Part shown: piece by piece, positions 35,939-48,462 of the stretch
Layout: the number at the start of each line of letters is the position of its first letter
Position numbering within the stretch: the first letter of the stretch is position 1
NCBI RefSeq assembly: GCF_030704535.1
Contig: NC_081821.1
Location: forward strand, 7,889,001 to 7,953,000
Reading direction: 5' to 3'
DNA from: Vitis vinifera
Taxonomy: Eukaryota > Streptophyta > Magnoliopsida > Vitales > Vitaceae
DNA length: 64,000 nucleotides
Position numbers and translations under genes: made by a program
Notes under the pieces: generated by a model
Databases searched by the model: none
Seen by the model: the letters and a program-made list of their open reading frames with translations, nothing else
What the model was told of the DNA's origin: nothing

Positions 35939-38277
35939 GGAACACTGCTCTTCTCTTCTAATTAAGCATCACTGCATTGAACCTCAAAAGCATTAATGGA
36001 GGTTGTTCTCCAGAGAGAAGAAGAAAGGTGTTCGATGGCAGAGAATCAGAGCTCAAAGACGAGGAAGAAATCAAGCCAAACAGTTCCTTACTTGTATTTT
36101 ATTTTATTTTATTTTATTTTAGTTCTTAGGTTTATTTTTGGAGATAATGATAAACCCATGAGTGGAGAGAGGGCATTAATTTAAGGGTTGCTTGGGGCCT
36201 GGGCTGAGAGACATCAATTCTATGAGTCAGCTTTTCTTGGGGATGGCAACACGATCCTTCCTTTGCTGATGCCATGTTAGCTGCAAAGCCTGCAGATCAA
36301 TATTTTCATGCGCAGGGTTTTTCCCCTTATGTGTATATCATCAATTAATGATCTTTGTGCTATTCTACTCACTTCTCTTCTTTCTCTCTCTTCCTCTTAA
36401 ATACCATCCTGCCTTTTTTGCCTACACACCCTGTTGTGGCAGTGGGGGCAGTTGAGAACCAAACCTTCAGTTATAAGCAATAAAAACCTTGATACTTCTT
36501 TTTCAGCCTAGCCTGCACTGGTGAAGATATGGCACTGCCATTCTTTGTGCATCTACAAAACCAACCCTACTCCTCTGTGTTGTTGCAATCACCACATTAA
36601 CATTTCTTTTCCGTGCAATTAGTTTTTTCTCTTTCTCATTCTGATCCAAAAAGTTGCCCACCAAAGAATGGAAAACAGTAGAGGCAAATCGGTTTTATTT
36701 CCTATTTCATAAATGTTGCAGCAGAGGTTTCAAGTCTCTTACAAAATAGCAATTACAATTAGCATATGGTCGTTTATCCCAATGCTAGCACCACTGAGCC
36801 ATGGCATGCTCAGTTTTTGAGTCCTGGGAGTCTACGTGAGCTGTTTAAGGGGCATTGAGGTGGGTTGTTTGTGGGCTTAAGTCTAGGCAATTCCACAAAC
36901 TTCATCTGGATGTGCATAACCAAAACCAATTGCATTGCAGAAGTAACAAGGAGAACTATACTTTCCAGGGGAAATTAATGGGAACAGTTCAATGGAAGAG
37001 ACGGGCAGTTCAGAAAAGAGAATGGACTTTGAAATTCTAGGATGTTTAGGTGTCTCTAAGTAACAGCTAAAAGACCCTAGCAAAATATTGGTTTAAACCC
37101 AATGGTGTAGGGCATATTAAAAGAAGGAATTCAGCTACACACAGCCACACAGGTGGTAATCAATTTAGAAACTTGGCACATACTAGAGCAAACATTAGAG
37201 GCCAATAATTATAATGACTAGCCATGAATATTTTGGTCCATACTAATTTCTAATGTCATAATTTAAATGTCTTCAGAAAGTTTATTATTATGCTTATATC
37301 AATTGTATGCCTTGCCTTCCAGGCTCCCAGCCTTGAAGATACATCCTTCCTTGAGGATACATTCTTTTAATTCAGCTCAAAGGAGCATGTGGCGGATACC
37401 TGAGCAAATGAATCCTACCCTCAATCCTTAAGACAGAGGGCTGGGTAACTAATTCTTCTCCAATGCTCACTCCAAAAACACCAAGGGCATGGATCCAAGG
37501 CACTCCACTATGCTCCCATCTTTCTATTTAGCTTGATATTATCTTAAGATATTCAAAACTATGGGGGATAGGAGTTCACATGAAGTCGAGATAAGGCCAT
37601 ACAACTCTGTCTATATCAAAACAAAATCATTTAAACCCATAAAGATTTTCAGTAGCAGCAGCACATTTGAATGCAACATAGATAAAAAATACTAGCACAT
37701 ATAAATATACAGGCAATGCATTTGGACCCTAGGATATTTTAAACGCAGCCATTTTCCCTCCTGCTCTGTTGCTGTTTGATTAAGACAGTGCACACTTCTT
37801 TGATCATTTATTCCAACTGAAAAAGAATCATGAAAAATTGTTAAACTATAACATGACTAGACATGTACCGGTTCAATTGCACAGTTCCTCAATACTATAC
37901 AGCAATACTTTTAATATGTAACCAAATTACAACTATATTGGTTTCACAATTGATAACACAACTTATCTTCTGATTTCACACATGCATCACACACAAGCAA
38001 GAAAACCTGATTGTTATACTTTGAAAATTCACATAGATACACATTTAAGTGACTTCAAGCATTAAATCAGCACCAATCTCTACCTCAACCCAGTTCTCTT
38101 AAAGCATCACATGAGCATTTGTCCTACAAGCTGTTTGACAATTTTTACTCTAGGGGTAAAATTTCAAATCTTATCAGACCAGGAAAAACAGTCTTCATTT
38201 TGGAAGTAAATTGTGTTTCGGATAAACATGAAACATAAGAACTAGCACCATATGTTGCCAGGACCAAAAAAGTTTTT
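35939..38277. other. Spacer downstream of the CLE gene
   Basis: Contains the CLE 3' UTR and an (ATTTT)n run at 36095-36121. The rest has moderate AT content with scattered short frames, none with a recognisable domain. Confidence 0.5.
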
Positions 38278-38575
38278 CATCTGCGCTCAATCTCGAAGAT
38301 GGTCATGAAACTGTGAATATACAGCGCCTTGTCCTTGGCTTCAGTTTAGTCTTCCCACAAATAGTATGAGAAATAACAGTCAACTTGTACCAGAACAAGT
38401 AAGAGAGAGTAGACATGAATTTTCTTCTCAAAGGTGTCAATAAGAGAGAGAGAGACAGATAGAGATAGAGAGGTAGAGAGTTATTTCATCTGTGCTCAGT
38501 GTCCAAGATGGTTTTGAAACAGTGAATACACAATGTCCTGTCCTCAGTTTCTTTACTTGAGCCATCCCACAAAAA
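38278..38575. repeat. Pair of diverged direct repeats, about 85 bp, 209 bp apart
   Basis: 38278-38365 and 38487-38575 both begin CATCTG(C/T)GCTCA and share AAGATGGT, GAAAC-GTGAATA and TTGTCC/CTGTCC blocks in order, down to a CCCACAAA end. GA-rich runs follow each copy. It is non-coding, and its relation to the flanking genes is unknown. Confidence 0.55.
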
Positions 38576-40234
38576 AAAAGACAAGAGGGGTTGGAGGGTA
38601 GGAAAGGAGAGAGAGAGAGAGAGAACAGAGAAGGATAGAAGAGCTAGTATTCTGGAAGAGCTCATTGGTGGTTATTATAGTCAAAGAAATTACAAACCAT
38701 ATGGAGTAGTGAAATCACAGTCCCTTTGGTGCAGACAAAGGAAACGAGAGGTGACATGAATTTCAATCTCAAACTTCTTGATGTGTTAGACACTAGAGAA
38801 ATTACTGAATTGAATTTCCCCCTTTCTCATTCTAATGTGGTGAGCTGTTGGTTGACAATGGTTCTTAGTTTAACAAAATCAAACAGTAATGATTGTCAAA
38901 TCTCACATAATTCTTCCGTTTTGTATGTACAATGTAACAAAGGGTAAAGGATATAGGACTAACAACCATCAGAAGAACAATTAAAAAAAATAAAAAATTA
39001 AACTTTTGTGACCTAGTCATGCTGGTCTCTAGATGAGAATGCAATTTGGTTCTTGACTTCAAATTCTTTTCAGTACTCTTGTGAAACCTGTTCAAATTTC
39101 ACAGCATTTGATGGACATAAAGAAATATTTTAACCTCCCAGGAGTTGCTTCCCCTGAAAGTCAGGCCTTCCCAAGTGATTTTCTAGCAAAATAATTTCCT
39201 ATAATAAAAATAATCTCCATCATCCCTAATAAATTAATGTCTCCATAATTTTGTTACTCCATGAACATTGAAGAAGGTAAAACCAACTTCAACCATCAAT
39301 CAGAATCATCCCTTACAGCCAAGAAGCACAATTTCTTAAGGCAAATAAGACAAGAATATGACATAAAACATCAACCTAATAAACTTTATATCAACAAATA
39401 TTGAAGCTCCCTCAAAGGTTTAAAAGATGGTTTACAAAACAAGCAGACCCAATTATATATGGAAATTCACAATCCCATGAGAATCTGCTCACCAATTGTT
39501 TCACACTAAAAAATTCAGAAATCTCCATCTTTTAATACCCAAGGATTTCAGTTCTTAATTAGTTGCAAAAGCTTGCGATATAACAAATTGAATCCAAAAA
39601 ATAATAATAATTATCATCAAAAGCTGAAAATGCCACTTTAACTAGTTTGATAAATTCAAACTTAATAAAATCTCAAACCCCACCCATAAATTAGTCATTA
39701 GAAACTGAAACCTAACACAATCATTTATCCTACACTATAAATTGAAGAATATACACTTATTAATAGCCAAATTTTCAATCTTCATAACAATGGCTACAAA
39801 TAAGAAATCAAAAGCCATGAGTTTCACTTCGAAATCTATACAAGTCCAAAAACCTATGAAAAATTATCCACCAATTTTTCAATAGGAAAAAATCACCCAC
39901 CACTTATTCATGAAAATCAAAATCCTGCAAAAAATGATCTACCATAATACTTTTTACACAACATATTGGCAAACCTCCAAATACCAATCACCCAGGATTC
40001 CACTTCTATATCATCAACTAAAAAATATCGAAGCAAGTTCATGAAATTGGCATCAAAGGCTACAAATGCCACTTAGAAACCAAGTGAAAAATTACTCATC
40101 AATTATACACCAAATTAAAAAAATAATCCAAATATCCGTTTTCTTATACTGTAACTCACAAATATCCGTTTCTGCCACACACAATACAAAATTCAAATAC
40201 TTGAAGTTAAGCTACAAACCATGAAAATTAGGGT
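38576..40234. other. AT-rich spacer, probably including the ISD11 3' UTR
   Basis: No coding frame with a recognisable domain. The right end is just downstream of the ISD11-like stop codon on the minus strand. Confidence 0.5.
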
Positions 40235-40507
40235 TCAAGCGTGCTTAATTTCCATGACGCTCTTGAGCTTGGGAACGTAAAGCGAATAGACTATGACCTG
40301 CCTTCTGGCAATCTGGAGCTGAGACTCGGCATCGGAGTAGGCGGCGGCGATTGAGGAAGGGTCGGAGACGTGGCGATTATGGCGGAACCCGTCGATGGTA
40401 CGCCTCTTGGTGTATTCTCTAATATTGTAGTCCGAGAAATCGCGTGCTGTGCGGAGGAGAGAGCGGAACAAAGAGAGGATTTGAGATTTCGAAGGTGTTG
40501 ATGCCAT
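40235..40507 (-). CDS. ISD11: LYR-motif protein ISD11/LYRM4 homologue
   Basis: Intronless, 90 aa. It starts MASTPSKSQILSLFRSLLR, in which the LFR of SLFRSLLR is the LYR-type motif, and continues with NIREYTKRRTIDGF, the conserved helix and (R/K)RR-x-DGF segment of eukaryotic ISD11. The length equals the family norm (about 85-95 aa). ISD11 is a mitochondrial matrix protein that binds acyl-ACP and stabilises the cysteine desulfurase NFS1 for iron-sulfur cluster assembly. The start was set at the ATG at 40507, since the upstream in-frame extension is AT-rich non-coding text. A short run of purine-rich DNA lies just upstream, and no TATA box is evident. Confidence 0.93.
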   Translation of the reverse strand: MASTPSKSQILSLFRSLLRTARDFSDYNIREYTKRRTIDGFRHNRHVSDPSSIAAAYSDAESQLQIARRQVIVYSLYVPKLKSVMEIKHA

Positions 40508-41847
40508 TTTCAGTGAGGAAATCGTCCGTTTGGTTGATGAGAAAGTGGAGGGATAATGAGGCAAAGGCAGAACTATGAGAATATGAAAAAAAATCTCAAT
40601 GTTGAAGCAAGGCACGTGGGCCGAGGCCCGCAGTTTTGCAGGGCCCAGTCTCTTTGAAAAGCCCACGGGCGTTTCAACGCTTTGAAAAGAGATTTTAAGC
40701 AAGATGATTTTAGTAAGATATATTTTCCCGTTTTTTAAATAATAAATTTTATTTTTCACACCCATCATATGTTATATGATGAAATTTCAAATTAATAGTA
40801 ATTTAAAGTTCATTCATCAATGTTTTAAAAAAATATTTCTAATCTAAATTAAAATTTCATTTATAGTACTTCATGAAAAAACACTTGACAAATGATTTTT
40901 TTCAAAAACGCTTTCATAGAAAATGCTTTCATTAAAAATGATCTGAAGAGAAACATTACAGAATACACTCTTACAGTACATTTGACAATAATTCTAGAAA
41001 GTATTTCTACCATTTTTAATATTTAAAAGTTTTATTTTTCAAGTATTAAAAATACTTCCAAAATTACTACGAAACACACTCTTCAATATTAAATGATATA
41101 AATAAAATTAATCATATATACATACATAAGTCCGCCACAATATGTGTATATTGACTAATCAGATCATGTCACATACACATTTAAAACCTTAATCATATAT
41201 TTTTTGGTACCATAATCCTATTATTTATACATCCCATTATTTTTAACATTCATCTAATAACTTAAATTTCATCATACATCTTTAGGAGTCGGAATTTACA
41301 CACTAAATTTAGTCTTTATTTCTTTATTTTTTTTTCCTTTTTTCAATCCCCTATGTCACAAATTTGAATTAAATTAATACTTGAGATTTGGGGGTTGCTT
41401 AAATAGTGGAATTAATGTATATATTCTCCCTATGGTGGAAACATTTGGCAGCAATATTTAGAATGGTATCAAGAAATCTAATTGCTAGTACTCAAACAAG
41501 CATGAATGTCTGCTTGCAGATTCGTCTTGCCCCTGAAAAAACTCTCAAGTGTCTATATATATGTCCAAACCAACAAACCCAACTCTAATAAAGCCTGGAT
41601 TTACTTTCAGACTTGAAGCATACATTGATAGCCAAACATAGCTATTTTTTTAACAATACATATATATATAGATAGATAGATAATTACAATTGATTCATTG
41701 TTTCTTGTTTTGTTCCCAACAGATATCCGTGTACTTGCTCTACATACAATGATCTTGATCTTATTCTTAATACAAACTCTTAGCTTCTGCAGTCATGACC
41801 TAGTAAGATATATAGCTTGAGAGGTGAGTTTACACAAGGATGAAGGA
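40508..41847. other. Spacer between ISD11 and heparanase-like genes, with MITE fragments
   Basis: At about 40862-41075 two abutting pieces carry ATACACTCT and CACACTCTT ends like the MITE at 4393-4591. The remainder holds the heparanase-like 3' UTR (41600-41847) and AT-rich DNA. The 60-codon frame at 41406-41588 has no motif. Confidence 0.45.
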
Positions 41848-44800
41848 TCACGCACAAGCTGGGGCATCAAAGTTGGGGAATGCAATGAATGCAATGGACA
41901 ATGGATTGATGAATATCGGTGCATTCAGATTAAGGCGTACTGGGTTCAAACTTGGGATGTTTCCATCATCAGTAAGCTCCAAGGGCATCCCATTTAGAAC
42001 CATGGTCTGGCTTCTGAGGTACCCATCTTTTGGAGTTAGATGATACTCTTCTCTGAATAATTGTTCATCTGCCTTACTTCCGATCCATGACGCTGATTTC
42101 TTGAGACCACGCATGAAAGCACTTCCTCTGTACATGGTTGTCTTCTTCACAAACAAGTTGAGGTTCATGCTGTTCTCAACATTGATTTGGAATGTGGTCT
42201 GGTTGCTTAAATTGATCAGGAGTAAAGTTATGCCTGCCTGTAATGACACAATGGCAATGGTCAAAAAATTGTACAATGGGCTAGGTGGACCTGTAAAAAA
42301 TATCACTAGAAATTCAGTTTTTATTTTATTTTTCTTTTAGATTTGCAAATATGGATACACTATCCCAGACGAGAATCTTTTCATACCCCTGTTTGTGTAA
42401 TGAAAACCTCCTACCTTGACACACTATTGCCCTTCATTTGAAAAAAAAAAAAAGGAATAATATCGATAAAGCACTTACCTTCCCTTTTGAACAATGGGCA
42501 TAAGAGCGTAAAAATGGTGAGGCAGTACTATCAACAGCAAGTACACCTTTTCCCATGAGTCGATGCCACAGAAGGGCGCTGTTCAGAATCAAATACCAGA
42601 TTTTTGGATTATATAAACCTTTCAAGGGCAAAATGTACTTTATCTTGGTTCTTATTGAATAAAAATTCAATTGCAAAGATATCAATCCCAAGGTTCTTGC
42701 CTGTAATAATCAGGGTTGGGAACTAAAGTGGTTGTGTTGAGGAGACCATAGTTTCCACCAATCAAAGTCTGCCTGCAATAAACTTTAGTGTGGTACTTGG
42801 ATGCCATTCCAAGCTGATCTAAGTACCTATATTTCATTTACAAATATATGTAGTGAGTTGTGATGTCTAAGAACACAGTCCAGTAATAGCTGAATGAGAA
42901 ATTTCTCCTTTTTCAGGCAAAGGAAAGCTGCAGTTGGAAGGAAAAATAATGATGAATGCAATGAGGCAAACAAGATTACCAAAAGCTGTTTACAAAGGTG
43001 TTAGACACCAGATGACCACCACTGTTATAAGCCCCACCAGATTCTCCAACCCAAGCAGAAGCCCAAGGGCCCCAGGTTTGAAGGGTTTTGTCAAGGCTCT
43101 TGAATGTTTCTTCTACCCTGCTCAAGTAATGGGGATTCAGTATCTTACTCACAAGATTGGGATCTACACCTGAAACGGACAGAAATGTGAATGTTAATGG
43201 CAATCTATATGGGGAATATGAGAACTAAAGAAACGATGTGTACAATATACAGTAAAAAAAATGTATATCTGTGTGTTTTTTCACAATGGCCGTGAATTGT
43301 TTCTCTCAAAAGAAATGAAAAACCACAACTATTTTCTAATCAATAAAAGATCTTATTGAAAGGGCCAAAAAGGAGTGATAGCTACTACATGTGGCATGTT
43401 ACAATATACAGTAAAGAGGAAATAAAAACAAAGGAAAAAGAAAGGGAGTAAGATTTAGAAAGAAACGAAACAAAAGCAGCAACAGCCTCTCTTAAAGTAC
43501 CCTCTGAATCAACAACAAAGTCCCAGGAGGATCTTTAAACTAGCCACCCCTCAACACCCTTCTTCTTCCCCTTATGAAAAATTATTATGCCAACTGGCAA
43601 TCATCAACTTAACTGTTTCAGGAGAGCCCAATGAATGCCCACACCCATCCATATGAAAAAAGCCACCTCAGGAGAGGCCCAAGAATGCCAGGCTTCATTC
43701 TACCACCTTTACCACCTCCTTCTAAAATGCTCAACTATAAACGTTTTTATCCAAGGTCTGAATTCAATACATGACATTGTTTTTGTTTGCCACACCTTCC
43801 TTTCTGAATATGGTCCACAGAAATCACTACTTCCTCTATCTGCTGATTCTGTTAGTCCCTTCTGAAACCTGGCATCCAGTGACACCACCCCCACCCCCCC
43901 CCATCCAACCCATCCAAGCCTCCTCCTCATTAGCTGCATTCCTACAAAAAATTGGAAACTTCCCCATGAACGTATCCTCTCCAGACCACACATCCTGCCA
44001 AAATGAAACCCTTTCCCATTTCTGACCAGAAAATTGCAATGAGAAATAAAGGGCTTGTTTGGCAATGTTTTGAAAACAGTTCTTCAAAAACAGTTTTTAA
44101 TTGTTTTCAGAAACAAAATTCTAATCGGGAACTCAAATACGAAAAATTGTTCCCTGGGCTTATTCTTCATAAAAGCATTGTACACTTGTGTACAATGCAA
44201 AAGTTTCCAAAATATTATTCATTTTTTCAATGTTTCTTTGAACACATTCTTAAAAAAAAAAAAAAAAAAACCTGCTTTTGGAACAATTTTTCAAAAAACT
44301 GTTTTTTATTCAAAGTTTGTTAAACCATGTTTTCTGAGTTAGAAAACTGTGTTATGCTCTAACGGACAAACAACCATTTTCAAAAACTGTTTTTTATTCC
44401 AAGTTTGTTAAACCATGTTTTCTGAGTTAGAAAATTGTGTTATGCTCTAAAGAACAAACAACCATTTTCAAGAACAGTTTACAGCCCAAATTCTCTCATT
44501 TCACTTTAATTGCTTCCCAAAGTCTCACACAAGAAGATCACATTACTTCTTGTGAGAACCAGATGACTACACCCCCTATAACCAATTGACAATTTATTCA
44601 TATAATTATTTTGTACATTAAATAGCTGTATTTCTTTTGGTAACAGAATCCAAAGTTTATATAATGAATAATGTTTATGTTCATATATCAAAAGTTTTTT
44701 TTTTTTCAAAGAATTGAGGAAAAAAAATGGTGATTAACAAATTGATCACAGGGACTCACCTGCACCCAGATTATAGATATGATGTGTCACAACATTGACT

Positions 44801-46684
44801 GTGCTTGAACCCGAAACCTGAAGAAGCTTAGCATACCAATCCTGTTCATAGAATCCTCCTGGTGCTACAAGTAATGGTTTGACATTCGAGTTATTATACA
44901 GCTTATTGATGATAGCTTTAAGGTTGATTAAGTCCTTCCCATACTGTTCAGCATTAACGCTTGCACCAACTCCACTTCCACTCAACTCGTTACCTGAAAA
45001 GGCATTAGGTGGGGAGGGGGAATAAGGCCGAGGCAAAACACTACAGTTTAGAAAAGCAGGAGATTTTCTTGCAAAACCCTACCAAATTCCCATGAATCAA
45101 TCTGGTATCCCTTGGAAATAGTGTACTTTATGAAGTTCTGAGTGTTACTTGAGTCCCAAACTCCGGCCCATGCGCCTTTTCTAATCTGGTACCTCCCATA
45201 GAGTGCATTCAACCCAAATGTCAGAATTACTCTGCAACCACAAGATTCAAACAGTAATGACATCAAAAGTATGTCCCCTCTCCATCTATGAATTGCAAAC
45301 TTGGATGTTTTCTTTGGGGGGAAAAAAGAAGAAGAAGAAATACTTGAAACTCAACCCTATATGGACAACAATTAGCAAGTTAAATGGCATTTATCTCCTC
45401 TTCAGATACTAGTTCTGGTGTGAAAAATGTAAGAATGAAAAACATGTGCTGCTGAGAACAGCACTCCTCTGTTGCTAAAAAGAATTTTTTTTTTTAATAA
45501 GACTGTTTCATGGACAAAAAAGAAAAAACAGATCCAGTAAGATAAGTTTGTTCTCTATGAATGCTGCATTGAAATGGATATACACATCTATATTAATAAA
45601 GTAACTTTTTCATGCATTTTAAAAAAAACCCTGGACCTATCACTGATGAATGCATATCTGTTTCCAAATCCATGTTAAGAAAGAAAGAAACAAATAGAAG
45701 TATGTGAACCACAGTTTCATGGAATCAAAAGAAACAGAAAATAATAGAAAAGAAAGTTGACCCTTAGCATTGGGGTTAACCAAAATATAGATCAAATGAC
45801 AACAATGTTACATGAAAAATAAAAGATTTCCTTTATCAATTATAAATAAGGGGTTTTGGCCAACCGACACTTGATCAGTTGAATTGTACATATCCCACAC
45901 AAATAATTGATTGGAAATTATTTGGAAGTTCAAAAGCTAAATATTTACCCTGTCTGACTGAACAAGCGGTTTAGCTCATCCCACCTACTCATGCGTAAAC
46001 ATCCCTTCGAAAATCCAAATAATCCATCATTCATCTTTCTAAAAGGATGGCAAGGGGACCTCAAAGATCCGATATCATATAATACTTGGTCTTGCAAAGA
46101 ACCTCCAATTCTTATTCTCAAATGCTTAAAAGCTGTCAATACACCAACACTCAGAGCATTATAACATTTCATAAAGAAAACAAAAATAAAAAGTCCAGCA
46201 AGATGCTAATCAACAAAAACCATATTGTAATTCTTTAGGCTTTAGTCATGCTTGAATCCCACAAGAAAAGGCCACTCTCAGGGTGACACAAGCTTAATGA
46301 TCCAAATATACAAACCTTCAATTGCCTTGGCAAAAAGAGGATGAGACAAGTCCTGAGAATACCAAAACACACTAATCAATATACTTCATGGTTTTATTTT
46401 TCTGCAGAAGCTAATTTAAAATCTGGGAAAGCTGATCAAGTCTTAGCAAGAAGAATAACTTTTTAGAGCTGTACCATATTTATTACAGATGAATATCCCC
46501 ATGGACAGTGGTTGTAGTTACACTTATCATGAGGCCACCAATCCAGAGTAGCACAGATGAAGTTAGCATCAGTTTCAGCAACTGTTGTAGCCCCATCAAC
46601 TTTAATTATTGCATCTTCAAATTCTTGAGCCAAGAACGCAGGGAGGGTAGCAAGAAAAAGAAATAAGAAGAAGCGGAATCCCAT
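41848..46684 (-). CDS. Heparanase-like protein (GH79 endo-beta-glucuronidase family)
   Basis: Nine exons in transcript order: 46684-46475, 46352-46316, 46132-45949, 45231-45083, 44993-44760, 43169-42980, 42826-42701, 42578-42479 and 42237-41848 (1620 nt, 539 aa, the usual length). A signal peptide (MGFRFFLFLFLATLPAFLAQ) points to secretion or the vacuole. The acid/base glutamate is in WEFGNEL (about E196) and the nucleophile in WVGESGGAYN (about E314), so both catalytic residues are present. Plant members (AtGUS1-3 type) act on glucuronic acid residues of arabinogalactan proteins or flavonoid glucuronides; the substrate here is not determined. Intron 7 begins GC (CAG/GCAAG), the other introns GT. 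The ATG at 46684 is the first in frame; the preceding open codons begin with TTG. Intron 5 holds a LINE remnant and an 88-bp tandem duplication. Confidence 0.93.
43320..44063 (-). mobile_element. LINE remnant in intron 5 of the heparanase-like gene
   Basis: A minus-strand frame ending near 44060 reads GQKWERVSFWQDVWSGEDTF, then GKFPIFCRNAANEEEAW. It resembles the GxGxRVRFWxDxWxGxxxL segment that follows the reverse transcriptase in plant L1 LINEs. Stops break the rest. The text down to about 43320 looks like a LINE 3' untranslated region, but its end is not sharply defined. Confidence 0.55.
44175..44198. repeat. Perfect palindrome, 11-bp arms
   Basis: GCATTGTACAC, then TT, then GTGTACAATGC, inside intron 5 of the heparanase-like gene and inside a MITE-like region. 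It is probably the core of a folding repeat. Confidence 0.6.
44299..44474. repeat. 88-bp tandem duplication
   Basis: 44299-44386 and 44387-44474 are nearly identical (for example AAACCATGTTTTCTGAGTTA in both). It lies in intron 5 of the heparanase-like gene, next to a sequence related to the repeats at 10976 and 28305. High identity suggests a recent event. Confidence 0.85.
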
Positions 46685-46734
46685 TGGGGGAACGAGCAAA
46701 CCAGCCTCAATACTAACTCAACTCAGTCAATTAA
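46685..46734 (-). other. 5' UTR exon part before the heparanase-like start
   Basis: A splice acceptor (TTTTTCTTTCAG, minus strand) ends at 46735, so a short leader piece lies directly before the ATG and upstream leader exon(s) must be spliced to it. Candidate donors are at about 47873/47872 and 48247/48246. The region 46735-47800 is read as leader intron and holds no recognised gene. Confidence 0.55.
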
Positions 46735-47799
46735 CTGAAAGAAAAAGGACAAAGTTAAAATATAGAGTGCTAGCAGTCCTTGTTTCTAACAAGGAATAAA
46801 ATTTCAACAGATCACAGAAAGGAAAACATAGAATTTGAGGTAAATCATTAGCCCCTAAACTAAATCAATTTTTTCTAGAGGGATGAACAATTTACAATTA
46901 CCAAGTGAATTCAGATATATGTAGTGTCAGATTGGAATCAAGAACTCAGAAAGTTGACATTGTATGTGAAATTCTTAACTTATTTTATAAGCACAGTAAC
47001 AGGTAACCACAGGAAAGCCAAGAACAATAATGCTTCACAGAGAAATTAAATGAAAATAAAAATAAGACCTGGACTATTACAACAGCTGTTTCAATTGGAC
47101 CATGCAAGAAAATTGGTAAGTAAACAAAACCCCATAAGGAGTGTTTAAATCCCAAAGGCTTCAAACAGTCTCTCAATGCCTAACCCATACATCAGAAAAA
47201 CTGATCAAACCAACAATAAAATCTTTTCACCAATCAGAGATGGGTTTGAAATGTTTCAAACATTGATGAGCATTTCAAAGATAGAAATCTTATATCTGAG
47301 AAAACTGTCTGACTCCAGCTCATGGGCATTTATTCCTATCTATAAAATTTATAAGAGATACCGAGAGTGAAAGCAAAGCCACCCCAATTATCCATTGTTG
47401 CGTATCAAGAAAACCACTGAAATGAGAAAATCAGATCTAAAAGGTCAAGAAAGAGCACAAATTATGAAGAACAGTAGTGCTTGAAGCTGACTTTTAAATT
47501 TTAATATAACCAGGAAAAAAAAGGAAGAAGAAGATAACCAAAGTACTAGCTTTTTCACATAATACCAGCATTTAGTATGAATGAATAACCAAATCAGGCA
47601 TCATGCACTGTTAGGTTGCCAAAAATTCAAGGGGAAAAGAGGACTGAATTTTAAGGCTTTACTATTTGGAACCTCAAGGAAAAAAAAAATCACTTCAACT
47701 GAACCAAATACAACTCTCTAGCCGAGTTGTGCTAAATTTTAATTTGTAAGAAACCTAGACAACATACAACGTAAGATTCAAATCTCACTTTCATGTCTT

Positions 47800-48462
47800 C
47801 CCCCACACCCCATTTTCTCTCTGGCCAAACGGGAAAATAAGGATCACCCAGATAAAAGCTACCTTAAATGACGAGAGCTCAACATTAGTGATAGTAGTGG
47901 AGCTCAAATCTGAAGCAACTTTTCCGAGAGAAAATACATCAAATAATTGAGTGCTGGCACTAGTAGATAAGCCACTCTCTCTTTCCTCGCTTTTTCTCTC
48001 TTTGGCTTTACTGGTGCGGTTAAACCGACAGACAAGCTAAAAAAGGCCATCTCAAGTTAAATGGATCGGACTCAGATTTCCCGGGTTTGGATGAAAAACC
48101 CAAACCGATAAGAACATAAGATCACCCTTACACATTCCTGTCTTTTCCACACTTTCTCAGCAACCAAACGGAAAATTAAGGACAAGCCATATAAAAGAAA
48201 ACCTCAAACGAAAAAAGAAAAAAGAAAAAGAAAAGAAAACACTCACCGACAGTGACAAGGGTTGAGCGGGCTCAATTCTGAAGCAACTCTTCCCACAAAA
48301 AACCCATCAAAACATCGACTGCTCAGACTAGAAGCTTATCGTTTCTCTCCCTTCCCTTATTTTTTTCTCACTTTCCTCTCCCTTCTATTCCTGATGTACC
48401 AACCAACGACAAGACGACACCGTCAGGTGAAATGGGTCGGAGTCAGATTCCCGGGTTTGGGT
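47800..48462 (-). repeat. Duplicated leader/promoter region of the heparanase-like gene
   Basis: 47815-48095 and 48155-48462 are diverged tandem copies. Both contain, in order, CCAAACGG-AAA-TAAGGA, a CTCAA-TCTGAAGCAACT-TTCC block, CTCTCT-TTCC stretches and TCAGATT(T)CCCGGGTTTGG. The inner copy has a donor-like AAG/GTAGCT at 47873/47872 and the outer a CG/GTGAGT at 48247/48246 (minus strand). They could serve as alternative first exons. Confidence 0.6.

Noticed and set aside
46685..46699. Upstream extension of the heparanase-like frame
   Set aside because: The first codon of the extension is TTG, not ATG. The ATG at 46684 begins a good signal peptide.
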